A DNA stretch of 64,000 bases from Calliopum simillimum (taxonomy: Eukaryota > Arthropoda > Insecta > Diptera > Lauxaniidae). Each line of letters starts with the position of its first letter. Position 1 is the first letter of the stretch. A model generated the notes under the pieces. The model did not search any database and had not been told where the DNA came from. It saw only the letters and a program-made list of their open reading frames with translations. Location: assembly GCA_951812925.1 (NCBI GenBank), contig OX638370.1, positions 41,171,948-41,235,947 of the forward strand, given 5' to 3'. Made by a program: the position numbers and the translations under genes. Positions 33,284 through 44,774 of this stretch are shown in pieces.

Positions 33284-34160
33284 CCTTGTGGCCGAAATTC
33301 GCCCATTTCGATTTGACCATAAAATAAAGGAAAAAGTTTTTATACCCTTCCTTGGTCGATAAAACACAAAAAACTTTTAATATTCATCCTTAGGGTTCGG
33401 GTTATCTGCATCGGTGCAGCAGCTAAGTTGCAATATCGTGTAACTCCTACTAAAGAGCAAGCAGTTTTTGATATCTTTCTATACCAAAATTCATACAAAT
33501 CAATCATGCTATCGTGCTATATAGTGCTAACTCTATATCTATACTAAATTTCATAAAAATCGTATGCAGTATTTTCGCTGTGAGAGCGTTTTTTCCATTT
33601 AGGGGCGTGGCACTGCCCACTGAAAATATAATGGTCATTTTATCGTTCTTTAGTGCCAATCCTATCTCCATACCAAATTTCGTTGAAACCGATGCAGCGG
33701 TTTAGCTGTGAGAGCGTTTTTTCCATTTAGGAGCGTGACACCGCCCACTGAAAAACATAATGGTCATATTATTGTTCCATAGTGCCAACCCTATCTCCAT
33801 ACCAAATTTCGTTAAAATCAATGCAGCGGTTTAGCCGTGAGAACGTTTTTTCCATTTAAGGGCGTGGCACCGCCCACTGAAAAACATAATGGTCATATTA
33901 TCGTTCCTTAGTCCTAACCCTATCTCCATACCAAATTTCGTTAAAATCGATGCAGCGGTTTAGCCATGAGAGCGTTTTTTCCATTTAGGGGCGTGGCACC
34001 ACCCACTGAAAAACATAATGGTCATATTATCGTTCCTTAGTCCTAACCCTATCTCCATACCAAATTTCGTTAAAATCGATGCAGCGGTTTAGCCGTGAGA
34101 TTGTTTTTTCTATTTAGGGGCGTGGCACCTCCCACTTTAAAAACAAATATAGTCCTATGC
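33284..34160 (+). repeat. Family A, copy 2 (five 129-bp tandem units)
   Basis: Begins CTAGAGTTCGCCTTGTGGCC GAAATTCG with the full leader. The GC-rich core GGGGCGTGGCACCGCCCACT recurs near 33602, 33730, 33860, 33988 and 34117, a period of 128-129 bp. Units differ from each other at only a few positions, so the array expanded more recently than the 1878 copy. Ends after CCCACTTTAAAAACAAATAT near 34155. Confidence 0.85.
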
Positions 34161-34495
34161 ACTGCTCCTCCTCACAACCTTTCCAACAAAAAAAAAATCA
34201 AGCAAATTGGTTGAGATTTAGGTATAGAAACAGGGACCTAACCGATTTCGTTTGCCTATTTATATATAGATTTAAAAGAATGGTCTATCCACCAGGTATT
34301 TTTCAACCACCCCACTCAAACTGGAGATGGATGTGGAAGTGGTAGTTAATATTTTCTAATGCCAATATCTTTCTGATATAATTTACTGTTATAGTTTAAA
34401 AAGTTATTGGAAATGAGGTAACGAACTTTAATTTTTTTTGGCGGTTTTGATGTTCATCGCTGCAAAATTTTGTTTTTTATTCAGTACCCAATGTG

Positions 34496-34594
34496 TCAGA
34501 CGGTTCATATCTCCGCTTTTTTACCCGTTACAGATCCGTTACTGATCCGTAATGGATAAAAAAGCGGAGATTTGAACCGTCTGGCACACTGGGT
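34496..34594. mobile_element. Hairpin MITE, copy 1 (99 bp)
   Basis: ACCCAATGTGTCAGACGGTT CATATCTCCGCTTTTTTA pairs with the right half, reverse complement ACCCAGTGTGCCAGACGGTT CAAATCTCCGCTTTTTTA. The loop contains GATCCGTTACTGATCCG. A second copy lies at 59571-59713. Entirely palindromic, with no coding. Confidence 0.8.
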
Positions 34595-34599
34595 AAGAT

Positions 34600-35815
34600 T
34601 AAAAACTTAATTTCGACTTCTGGAAAATTAAGTAAAGTTTTATCAGACCGGGTCACATATGTACATTGTACATGTTTCAAACATCTTCGACTTTTTCGTT
34701 TCTCAATGCATTTGTTTTAGTGTAATAACACTAAAAATTTTATTACTCATAACTGGATTTGTCGTAAGAAATGAAACGAAGCGTTGTTTGCTGGAGATTT
34801 TATGTTCTCTGAAGAAAAGCGTCTTTTCAATTTTGGTTTTGCAATAAAATTTAAATTGAAAATATTTCTCAAAAATCTTGCCTGTTTCTGTCATTATTGC
34901 TTTTGTTAAAGACATTGTTAATGTGGTGGTGGTATTTAATTAAAAATAAATTTAATATTTTGTGGATTTTAAGACTTGAATTAAAATCGTTTCTTAGTAT
35001 GATAACTGCAATAACTTTTTTTAAGGATATTATTTTATGGGTTAGTGGCCTTCGGAATGCATATTAGAAAGTCGAAAAAGGGACATTTGAAATGCTGAAC
35101 ATTCATAAAATAATTAAGACTCTAGACTCGAAGACCTTTAAAACTTCGTCATTCATTGCTTTATTTTGATATCATGATAGTCATTAATGCAGCTCTTTGC
35201 AATGATTTAAAAGTTTTTTTTGGCCTAATTTAAATTATTTGAAAAATCTTTGGCCTTCACAGAACAGAGTTCAGTAATTAAGGCAGCTTTTGAATCTTTA
35301 CTAGCAAAACCAACAGAACTGAAATTCAAGAACCAAATTCATCTACCTTAAGCTTAAAAACAAAATCTAAAACTGAAAAAGACCATCAAAAATGTTCTCA
35401 AAGGCTCTTACACCACACACACAAATCTATGAACACTAACGAAGGTAACTTTAAGAGCATTGCCTCACTTTCAAATGTTAAAGAACAAGTGCACATTGCG
35501 TGACTTTAAGTCACCTTTAAGGATGCGCATCAAGTACCACATTATGTACCACTACATCCACTTCATATGTATGTATGCACATGTAAGCAACGTACATAGA
35601 TATTGAGAAGATCAATTGCTGTCTATTTTGTTGTTTTCTTTGCTGTCGGTTGTTCATTTGTGGTCTTGGGCCCTTTTGCGGTTGTCTCGGTTGCTTGAGC
35701 TGCTTCATAATGATTTCAACACTTTTGTGTGGTTTCAGGCTGCTTAATGCTTCGTGCTTTTGAAACAACCCAGTTAGAATCTGAAACTTAATCTACAAAA
35801 TTTTTATAATATTTG
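34600..35815. other. AT-rich intergenic stretch
   Basis: No supportable gene. A minus frame at 35517-35768 is rich in Q, P and R (PRQPQKGPRPQMNNRQQRKQ) from CAA/TTG-rich DNA and most likely reflects simple sequence. Confidence 0.4.
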
Positions 35816-35818
35816 TTG

Positions 35819-36377
35819 TACACTCAAAAAAATGATCTGGAAAAATTGATTTTCAAATAGCTCAAAGTGATATTAATCTCACGAAAAATTACGGTTTGTT
35901 TCAGTAATTCAATTACTTTCCTGAATTCTCATGAAAAAGTAATGGGAAGAAAGTAAAATATACGGTTTAATCTTCAAAAAGTACAGAGATTAACACTGAA
36001 ATCTATCGAATAGAATAGTAAAAACTTGTCGCATGAAAAAATACCAGTGAGCTCTGCAATATTTGCTTAGAATACATTTCAATTATTACTGGTTGAGATG
36101 GTAAAAACATTTTTTTGAAAAATAGTTTAAATTAAGCAATTAGCTATAGAAATGAAAGTGCTACAGTAGCTCAATAGATAGAGCGTCGCCTAGAAACACA
36201 AAGGTCTTAAGTTCGACTCCATCAACATACATTTATTTTATATTTTTATTTTTTTTATTTACTGTATGTAATCAGTAAAAAATACGGTTTTCCTTTACGG
36301 GCGCACAGTTACTGAAAAAATCAGGAAAAAATACTGGGATTTTCAATGAATTTTAACTGTTTAGTTTTTTCCGTGTA
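35819..36377. mobile_element. Possible MITE with TACAC-AAAAAA ends carrying a tRNA-like module
   Basis: Left TACACTCAAAAAAATGATC and right, in reverse complement, TTACACGGAAAAAACTAAAC give short imperfect inverted ends of about 13 bp. Internal phrases AATTACGGTTT and AATACGGTTTTCC recur. Boundaries are tentative. Confidence 0.4.
36158..36227 (+). ncRNA. tRNA-like module inside a MITE
   Basis: GTGCTACAGTAGCTCAATAG ATAGAGCG has an A-box-like and D-arm-like shape (AGCTC...GAGC pairs). GGTCTTAAGTTCGACTCC has the B-box-like T loop TTCGACTC. An anticodon arm (GCCT...AAGG) can be drawn. The acceptor ends do not pair well, and the setting inside an inverted-repeat element argues against a working tRNA gene. 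Confidence 0.4.
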
Positions 36378-36429
36378 AATTTTTTAAACAAGTAAAGAAA
36401 AAAATTATAATAGGTGCATTCCACGGTTG

Positions 36430-37960
36430 GTACGGGACAAATCGTGCGCATTTTTCAAGTTAAGATCTTAAATTAAGAAAAAACCAAACTGTTATCAAAA
36501 AAAGCAATTAATACGTTTCATTCGTGTGGTAGAGATGTATCAAAATCAAATATTTGTTCCTAATAATATTTATAATTAGGGTGTAATTAATAAGAAAAGT
36601 AGTTTGTTTGTACGGGACAGCCCAAATCTACCATACTTTTCATTTTTTGACTTTGTAGCTAAATTTTAGCGAAACTAGTAGTGTTTAAAAATTATAAAAA
36701 TTATTGTTGGATAGCCTTAGAGTCATGGTATAGTCAAACAAAAAAAGTTTGAAAAAATATTTATTTAAATGAGAGTTATTAAATTAAAACGAAACAGTTT
36801 GTACGGGACATTTTCGTTTGTACGGGACTCGTACGAAATACATGTATATTTAATTGGTTTTAAATCATTTTTTAAATGAAAACATAACACTATGATTATG
36901 CCAAGCGTGTTTCTTGCATGGTACTTCATGGCCATCAACTGAATTTTGATGAACTTTTGATATTCCTGGGATAAGTTTTGCAGTTTCTCATGGATGAAAA
37001 TTTTTAATTTTTTCAGCTATTTCTGGTTCAAATGATAAAAATTCTCGTAGAGGGCACTAAAGTGGCTGCTAGTGTCGTGAAATATTTTGCGTTTTTGATT
37101 ATGGCACCATCTCTTTGACTTCGAACAGTTCGACCTTTTTGATTTACAAGTCGCTTCACATTACCACCGACTTCGTCAATCACGCCTTTGGGATGTGTCC
37201 ATAAGATACATAGATGCTGTTTAAGCATTACATAAGCAGATTTTTAATGATATAAGCAAAAATTAACAAATCGTGAACACGAACCACTCTCTTATGATAA
37301 GACGTAAGCAGATTTTCAAATACGAACAAGAATTCAGGAACTAAATTATTTTTATAATTAATAGCGGTGATACGGATATTGATAAAATCCTTAACACTTC
37401 AAATCAATTTTAAGGGCTAAACTTAGACTTTAATTGTCTTACGTTAGAATTTTATAGACCCCTCTTCCTATATGAGCAACAATAAACAATTCTTGAACCA
37501 ATCCTCACCTAAACATGCTTACGTTATAATGGAACGGCCCTATATGAACACCATTTAATTTTTATATAACAGTTTTGCTCACATCCCTTCGAAAAATGAT
37601 TAAAGGTCACAATTTCTTAAGTGAATATAAAAAATAAAGCTCCCTGAGACTAAGAGTTCATAGGAAAGCAATTACCAACGGTGGCCGTGCCCATATAGAT
37701 AATTTATAAAGAGTTTTCTCCATAATATTAGAAAAAAATTAATAGAAATCTTAATAAAATAAATATTGTGTTTGTACGGGACAAATAATAAAATAATAAT
37801 TATTATACTTTAGGCAAAATAAAATCCAAAAAGTACTGCGATTCCTAAGAGTACACAAGTAACTAGCTTTAAATTAAATGTAAATAAAATTAAACCATTA
37901 TGTGTGTAAACAGAAAATTAATTACATCGATTTGTGCGTTTGTACGGCACACCCATAACT
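36430..37960 (-). mobile_element. Poorly defined DNA transposon remnant marked by repeated GTACGGGAC
   Basis: TTGTACGGGACA or close variants occur near 36430, 36610, 36800, 36820, 37772 and 37940, far more often than expected, bracketing a transposase-like coding remnant (36880-37230, minus). Ends CCACGGTTGGTACGGGACAA and, at the other side, TTTGTGCGTTTGTACGGCAC could be the termini, but I cannot align them as clean inverted repeats. Confidence 0.4.
36880..37230 (-). pseudogene. Transposase-like fragment with GVIDEVGGNVKR motif
   Basis: The minus strand from 37228 reads MLKQHLCILWTHPKGVIDEV, then GGNVKRLVNQKGRTVRSQRD, GAIIKNAKYFTTLAATLVPS, a stop, and in a shifted frame KLIPGISKVHQNSVDGHEV. 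The pattern G-K/x-G-x-V/I-D-G/E-x-G-G-x-x-K-R followed by D/NAKxF, and later PGxxxxHQ, is one I associate with a conserved domain of insect transposon-derived proteins often near DNA transposon ends; I cannot name its superfamily with certainty. Frameshifted and incomplete. Confidence 0.45.
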
Positions 37961-38984
37961 GTTTTGTTTGTCGTGGTATAATACAGATGTTTGCAAGAAC
38001 ACTTTTTTGCAAATACTATTTATCAATACACTAGTCTATGACCTGAAACTACAGATATAATTTGTAACGTTACTTTTCATGGTTTAATAGAAAAACAATG
38101 ATGAATATGATCAATAATATATACAGTAGAAAAAAAAACTTCGGCACTTTCTTTAGCTGTAAAAAACTGAGCCTAGTACCGAAATTTTAGTAACAAATCA
38201 ATTTCAAAAGTAAAGCTTAAACCTACTAGAATATATTCGAACCATTAAAACATATGAAAAATACATCTGAAGCATCTGCTAAAAAATACCATTTACACTG
38301 GAATGCTCCAATAAATTTGCGGATGAAAATTAAGAAAATTCAGCTGAACAGTATTCCCATTTCCCAGTTTAACTTACTTATAATTTTCTTCTCTCATTTT
38401 TCGACGTTTCCAGATAAACTTATCCCTTTTGATTTTTGGGTCAGCTGACATATTTTCTCATAAGATAGGCATGTGAATTATATCTACAATAATTACAGTT
38501 TTATACCTTGATACTACATTAAGTGATACACATTAGTGAAATTGTTTCCTACAGAGATTATATGCTTACTTTCAATCAAATCAGCATTTTGACATACAAT
38601 TACATGCATTAGTTCACATTTGTCAACAAACACTCAATAAGAAATATTTACATTAATCTCACCCTGTTGTAATTTTGAAAAATTAAATTTAAATATTTTA
38701 AAGTGTATTCTTAGCTTAAATTTTATTATAAACTTATGTTTATTACGGGATGATCGTCTGATAATCATAATTTTCTAATTATACACTTATATAAATTAGG
38801 CTGCCCAACCGTCCTGTATTTTTCGGGACATGTTTTGAGCTCGTTTTTCGGATTTAAATTAAAAATGAAAACAACCTTGCTCCCAGAAGCTAAAAAGTTT
38901 AAAATTGGTGTAAGTAACAAGCATAAACATTTTAGTCCCAATCGGAAAATATTTGACTGTGCCGCAAGGCCGTTGAAGGTCGTA
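37961..38984. other. AT-rich intergenic stretch
   Basis: No gene supported. 38800-38990 is of mixed composition (GGCTGCCCAACCGTCCTGTA, a 73-codon frame at 38835) but matches nothing I know. Confidence 0.4.
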
Positions 38985-39330
38985 AAATCGCTATTTACTT
39001 ATATGGAAAATATAGCTTTAATCGCAAGAATCAGTCCTATCTTTGAAACTATTTGACATAAATGAATGAAATTTGGTATATATATGAACACTGCTTGAGT
39101 AAACTGCATCCAAGAAAAAAATGGGTGATGCCACGCCCCCTCGAACCGAAACTCTTGTATCTCTGGAAATATTGGATTCAGGGGAATAAGATTCGGTACA
39201 TATGTAATTGGCGCTGGGAAAAAAATTTTTAATAAAAAATGGGCGAGGTCACGCCCCTTCCTTCTAAAAAAATAAATTTGTCATATCTCTGAAACTATTT
39301 GACACATATGAATAAGATTTGATTTCAGGT
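38985..39330 (+). repeat. Dispersed repeat family G, about 125-bp tandem units
   Basis: Two to three units with GAATGAAATTTGGTATATAT or GGAATAAGATTCGGTACATA, then GGGTGATGCCACGCCCCC or GGGCGAGGTCACGCCCC, then TCTCTGAAACTATTTGACA. Same general design as families A, B and K, but with a different surrounding sequence. Confidence 0.5.
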
Positions 39331-40713
39331 AAAGTGAAGCAAAATGTTATTGCATAGATTTTTCTGTATCTGTCCACAGAAAGCTAAATGTCAAATCACA
39401 AGACGCCATTTGTTAAAGTTATTACACATTCATATCATGATATTATTTTTGTCTTAAATAAAATGTTTTTTTCCTTCCCGGATTGGGCCATCAAGATCAC
39501 ACTAACTTAAATTAATTATTCTAATATAACGATTTCTAATAAGAAAATTGACATAACTTAAGCATAACACAAAGCATATATGGGCATATACGAAAATAAT
39601 CTCCTCTTATATGACCCAGGTTTAAAGAATTTTTTTTTTTCATGTTCAATAACCAAATGTGGTGGAATATATCCTTAGACGTATAAAATGAAATTTCCAA
39701 TAGGTGAAATCGCTCATTACGGCCACATAACAGGTCCGAAAATTCTGAAAAAATTCAAGCAAGGTCCTTGACGAAAAATAAATCGACTTTGTTTATGAGG
39801 TTTTTTTTGATTTAAGCCCCCCATGCAGACTAAAAAAACGAAAAATGCTAAGTTTTGCGTAAAAAACGTGATTTTTGGCGGAAAGCAAAATTTTGAATTT
39901 TTCGTTTTTTGCTCGAATTGAGGGGCTTAAGGGAGTAGTCAGGTAGTTCTTTTTAAAAAAAAAAAAAATTTATTTTTTTTCCCGGTTCGGATACTTTAAA
40001 CCCTCAAGAATAATGTTTAAACCTTCTTTCCCTCAGATGTTATCGGAAAGTAATTAAAAACTAGTTTCTAGTTTAAAAACTAGTTTAAAAACTAGTGTAC
40101 ATTTGTTGTCGAATCGTGCTCTTCTGTCGTAAAAACACGCGTTTTGCAAAAGTCCTATTACTTCCCGACTCGTGCACTTATAATCGCACCAAAAAACATA
40201 AAGTACAATACTCAGGTTTTGAAGAAATAATTATAATATGTATTATTGTGTCGATAATATTGATAATTTGTTGTGATATCTTTAAACGCGTTTTTCTCAG
40301 AACAGTGTTTTTTGAACTGGTACCCACGATTCCGGCTGATCTACTGTACCGATTTGCTTCAATTTTTTTTTTTAAATATTCTTAATAGATTTGGCTATCT
40401 TGGGTACTAGAATTAATACTGTCAATAAATATTTAACAATATTATTAACAAAAAACGAGGTTGAAAAAGACCAAAAAAATTGAAAATTGCACTACTTGTT
40501 TATTTATCAATATTTTTTTCCAGTTTTAGTACCCAAGATAGTCATTCACATGTACTTTAAAATGCAATTTGTTTTTTGTGTTTCAGATGACCTGAAATCG
40601 AGAAATCGTGGGTACCACATCAAAACCGGCCTACTTCCGGTCGCCTATATCTTTACCGGAAGAAAACGAAAATTTAAATTTTTTTTTTTTTTTTTGTTAC
40701 TTAAAAATATGTA

Positions 40714-41596
40714 GGGTAAGGGAGGGAAATATGGACCACCCATCTTTCTTTTTTAAAAAAAACCCAAAATACATAAAACAAAACAATTATTTTTATGTCA
40801 TTCAGTAAAGGAAACAATTTACCTTTATTCTGATTCACTTTTAGATAAATATCTCATCAGGATAAAGAAAAAAAATTAAGAAACTGAAAATACTCAAAAT
40901 GAAGATAAAAAAAAAGTGTAGTGTAATATGGACCATATAGTCCATTTGGTACAGAAGTTGCATATAAAAATGTCACTTCCACATTCGACACATTTTTCAT
41001 GACTCCAAGAACGTCAGATTACACATTCAATCCAAAATTCGCCACGACGATGTTCTGAGTAAAGGGTATTACATTTTATGCATTTTTCATCTTTTTTTGC
41101 TTTGTAGTTAACGAATTACAAATAATGACCATCAGACTCGTCATGAAAACTGCAGCCAGATTCCCCATTTGAAAAAGATGATAAATACATTTGTTTTTGA
41201 GGCTTTTTTCTTTGGTGGTCCATATTACCCACAGCACGTGTTGGTAAAATAAATGGTTTTTTATCAAAAACTCTTTTGGTTAATGAACTTATTTGTGCTA
41301 ATAAATTATAAATGGTATTCACTGACTTTATATAATTAACCATTTATTTAAAAACGCGATGTCTTTAAAGTGAAATAATGAAATATACTCACTAGAAAAA
41401 ATTTTCACTGATCTTTTTTTAGAAAAATCCACTTTACAGAAAGATGCGACTTCACCGAACGTTAAAATCGCCCTATTATATGCTTTAGGTATTAGCGTTA
41501 AGTTCGAACATGAATAACGGTAAATCCTATGTATGCAGTGGGAAATAACCGTGTGGTCCATATTACCCACGTAGTCCATATTTCCCTCCCTTACCC
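40714..41596. mobile_element. Element F: pogo-like deletion derivative inside E (883 bp)
   Basis: Ends GGGTAAGGGAGGGAAATATG GACCAC on the left and, in reverse complement, GGGTAAGGGAGGGAAATATG GACTAC on the right, flanked by TA on both sides (40712-40713, 41597-41598). TATGGACCAC recurs just inside both ends (40927, 41554), giving sub-terminal repeats. TA duplication places it in the Tc1/mariner/pogo group. It encodes only the tail of a transposase. Confidence 0.8.
40953..41343 (-). pseudogene. C-terminal cysteine-rich tail of a pogo-like transposase
   Basis: The minus frame from 41343 gives an S/K-rich linker (MYLSSFSNGESGCSFHDESD), a stop, then KAKKDEKCIKCNTLYSEHRR, GEFWIECVI, a TGA where a cysteine is expected, RSWSHEKCVECGSDIFICNF and C. 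The spacing C-x2-C, WIxC, WxHxxC, CxFC is a PHD-like zinc-binding tail known from pogo/Tigger-type transposases. DNA-binding and DDE domains are deleted. Two stops interrupt the frame. Confidence 0.6.
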
Positions 41597-42380
41597 TACA
41601 GTAACATATAAAAACATCAAAAATGTTGAATTAAAATTTATATGAAAAAAAAAAAATTGTTTCGCAAAAACGCTACTTCTACCTGACTACTCCCTTAAAT
41701 TAAAAATACATCTTAAACAAAGTCGATTTATTATTCATCAAGGAGTTTAAATATTTTCAGAACCTGTTATCTTTTTAACCCATTCTGTCACCACAACCCA
41801 CATACGATTTTTCTGAGTTTTACTCCGGAATATTTGTTAGATATCCCGCTATCTTGCGTTATGTGTCGCTATGGTGTGTTTGATCGCATATCGCCAATAA
41901 TCGAATTTTTTACCCAACATTCATCCTTTTTTGTTTTTTTACTCGGTAGGGGGCGTTTAAATTCAAAAAACATCATAAACAAAATCGATTTATTTTCTAT
42001 CAAGGAACTTGCTTGAATTTTTTCAGTATTTTAGGACCTGTTATGTGATCGCAATGAGCGAATTAGTCTTTTTAACCCATTCTGTCGCTACGATCCGCAT
42101 ACGATTTTTCTGAATTTTACTCCAGAATATTTGGAAATGTGCCCGAAATATGTGCTCTCCCGTATATAATCGGAAATCTCGATTTCCACAAAATTTTTAG
42201 ATAAAACGACCTCCTGACATCCTCCCGGGTCGAACATTTTTTGTTCACCTATTTAGAATTTTATTTTATGCGTCTAGAAATATATTCCACCACATTTAGT
42301 TATTGAACATGAAAAAAAAAAAAAAATAAAATGTTCTTAAAACCTGGGTCATATAGGAGATTAATTTCGGATATGCCTAT

Positions 42381-44774
42381 TAGGCATGCGCTTATTTTAT
42401 GATTTCCTGATTTTTGTCGACGCCACCCTCTGAAATCCTTCCATTGGTCATAAGAACAAGCACTATGAAGTTTCACGGCAATCGGATAACGATAACCCGG
42501 CCCTATGTGGCAATAACATTGCTATAATCACCAAAGTTTCTATTTCTACTGGGAAACAAAGTTTCTAACACGTCGTGCATGCCTTCCTTGTTATTGTTAT
42601 TCCTCTGATTAATGTTGCTGTTGTTCTCTTAGGCTTGTGTTGCACACTTAATTGCAATATGTTGCAATTAATAAACTCATCATCGTCATCATTACTATTA
42701 AATTAAACATTTAAGTTGCACAAATAGAATTTCTCGATTATAAGCAACCTAAAGCAAACTCGATTTGTTGTGGCTTACACCATGTAATAAAAGGATTTAG
42801 TTTTAAACTCCTTAGTAAGAAATATTTTCAATTTATGAACTTTTATGTAAAAAGAATTGATGTAAATTGACTGGATTTATTTTTGATCTACAAGTATTAG
42901 AGAGTAATATTTTGTTAATTGAACGTTGTGAATTGACATTGAGAACTGTCAAAAACTTTTGTATTGTTTTGCGTTTAAAATTTAATGTTTCTACTTTTTT
43001 ACTGTTTGCTGTTAAATTTTAATTATTTTTGCTAGCTTTCGATTAGTGCCGATATAAAGTTGATATTATATTTCCGTCAGCTTAAATGTGGTAAGTTTTC
43101 GACAATCTTTGCAAACAAAAATATTTTTCTCATATTAAACAATTTAATGGAAATTGAAGATTTAATTGCTTCAATTAAATTTAAGCTCAGTAAAAATCAA
43201 ACTCTTCCACTAGACTGATTTAATTCATTCCAATCAATAGCGCAAGTATCCTTTTCCTTGGCACTTACTCCTTGTGCACCGTAACAAAAATAAATATTTT
43301 GACTGTATCCATTTTCAAATACAATCAAGGCTAAAAGATGACACTGACTCGAGTTTGTCTTTCAAGATGCCGTAATTTAACGCTGTGCAATAACTTAATT
43401 TATGTGCTAAATTGTGTTTCATCAAAATGAAAGTCACGTGACTTCAAGGCAAATGTATTTATGGCAGAGTGACAGAGACTGTCACTTGGCAAAGAGTAGA
43501 AATATGTATGTATGTATGTACATAAGTTACTTACATACAGAATTGAAGCCAAAGTTGGTAACAACACATTTTGTGTGCAATCAAAATAATAAGAAAAGCT
43601 AAAGTTGTTTAGAAAGGACTACAAAGGTGCAATAGAGAAAACCAGCATGACAGTAAGGGAAAGAGTTAGTGCAAGAAGAAGAAGAGAGAGCGAGATAGAA
43701 CGGAACTACAGTTTGGAGCTTGCAGTGTAGTTAATTAATATCAATACGTTGAATATTTAAGTAAATGAGTTGGAACGCAAAAGATAATGGCAGGTACTGT
43801 TTGAGGTAATATTTACAAAGTACTTAGCAACAAAATAATGAGAGACACAGTTTAATTAATAAATCAATTAATATTTAAAATTTACCAAAATTCTAGTTTT
43901 TTTATTTATGAAATATTTTTTAGCTTGCAATAAAATAATTTTCTTGCATACTTTTCAGCGCTTGTTCTTAAGGATACCAATTAACATTTCTTTTTTTATT
44001 TGAGCAAAAATAAGTTGGTGATGAGAAAATACTTAGAGGTTTCTTTTTGCTGAAAGAAAGGTAATTCGCTACAAAGTATGCAAGAAAATCGACGCTTAGC
44101 AGATAATGAGCAGAAATAATGGCTGGGGTGTTGAATAACTAGAAAAAGTATAATAAAATACAAGCGCAACTTACTTGTTTGCATAAATTAACACCAATCT
44201 AGTCTTGTTGCAGTTGGCTATCAGAGTGTTCAAACTTTTTTGAAGAAAAAACTTAATTTTAAGAAAATTACAAGATTTTGGTGTTTTCTCAAGAATTCAC
44301 TAAATAATATTCACAGAAAACAGCAGCAATAGAATATTGTATATTTTACATAAATTTAAAAAAAAATGCAAGAAAAGTTTAATAAGGCATATATACTAAA
44401 AAAATTAGTCGACAAAAAGTGGAGATACTTGTATAAAATAAAAGAGAGTTATATATTTTTTTAAGCTCAAGGGTATATCTTTAAGAAAATGAAAAGGTTT
44501 GCTCATTTGGTTGAGATGTATGCAAAAAATCGTAACTTTTATTTAACACCTGCCATTAGGCTCTGCACATCACTTTGGATGACCTTGGATGATATTTTGA
44601 TCCATTTTTGTTTTAGTTTCTTTTCATTTTTGAAAACTTTGTTCGTAGTCGCAGTAAACAAAGGGTGTCGCGTTAAATTTTACAGTAAAAGCAAATGTAA
44701 CAGATGTAATTGTCTTATAATTCTTTGTCTTACATTTTCTCATTATTGGTTTTTTAGAATTTCCAATTGTTTCC
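42381..44774. other. AT-rich, apparently single-copy intergenic stretch
   Basis: No transposon family recognised here. 42590-42760 has TTGTTATTGTTATTCC and CATCATCGTCATCATT simple runs. 43500-43530 is a short GTATGTATGTATGTA tract. 43650-43700 is AAGAAGAAGAAGAGAGAGCG. This looks like ordinary fly intergenic or intronic DNA. Confidence 0.5.

Larger units (their letters stand above)
39931..41694. mobile_element. Element E: TTAA-flanked element inside D
   Basis: Termini GGGAGTAGTCAGGTAG on the left and the same 16 bp in reverse complement on the right (CTACCTGACTACTCCC), each bounded by TTAA (39927-39930, 41695-41698). TTAA duplication fits piggyBac or Kolobok types. Without the inner F element it is about 880 bp and carries no recognisable transposase. 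The right flank ATTAAAAATACATCTTAAAC continues family D exactly. Confidence 0.8.
39581..42380. mobile_element. Family D, copy 2: long palindromic element split by nested insertions
   Basis: The left arm (39581 to about 39926: TGGGCATATACGAAAATAAT, ATATGACCCAGG, AACCAAATGTGGTGGAATAT, AAATCGACTTTGTTTATGAG) is inverted on the right (41699-42380), where an extra internal unit is present. The two arms of a foldback element of about 1 kb are now 1.77 kb apart because element E entered at a TTAA beside the loop. No coding content of its own. Confidence 0.75.

Noticed and set aside
33602..34140. CRISPR array
   Set aside because: The regular units are contiguous 129-bp tandem repeats without unique spacers, and the DNA is eukaryotic.
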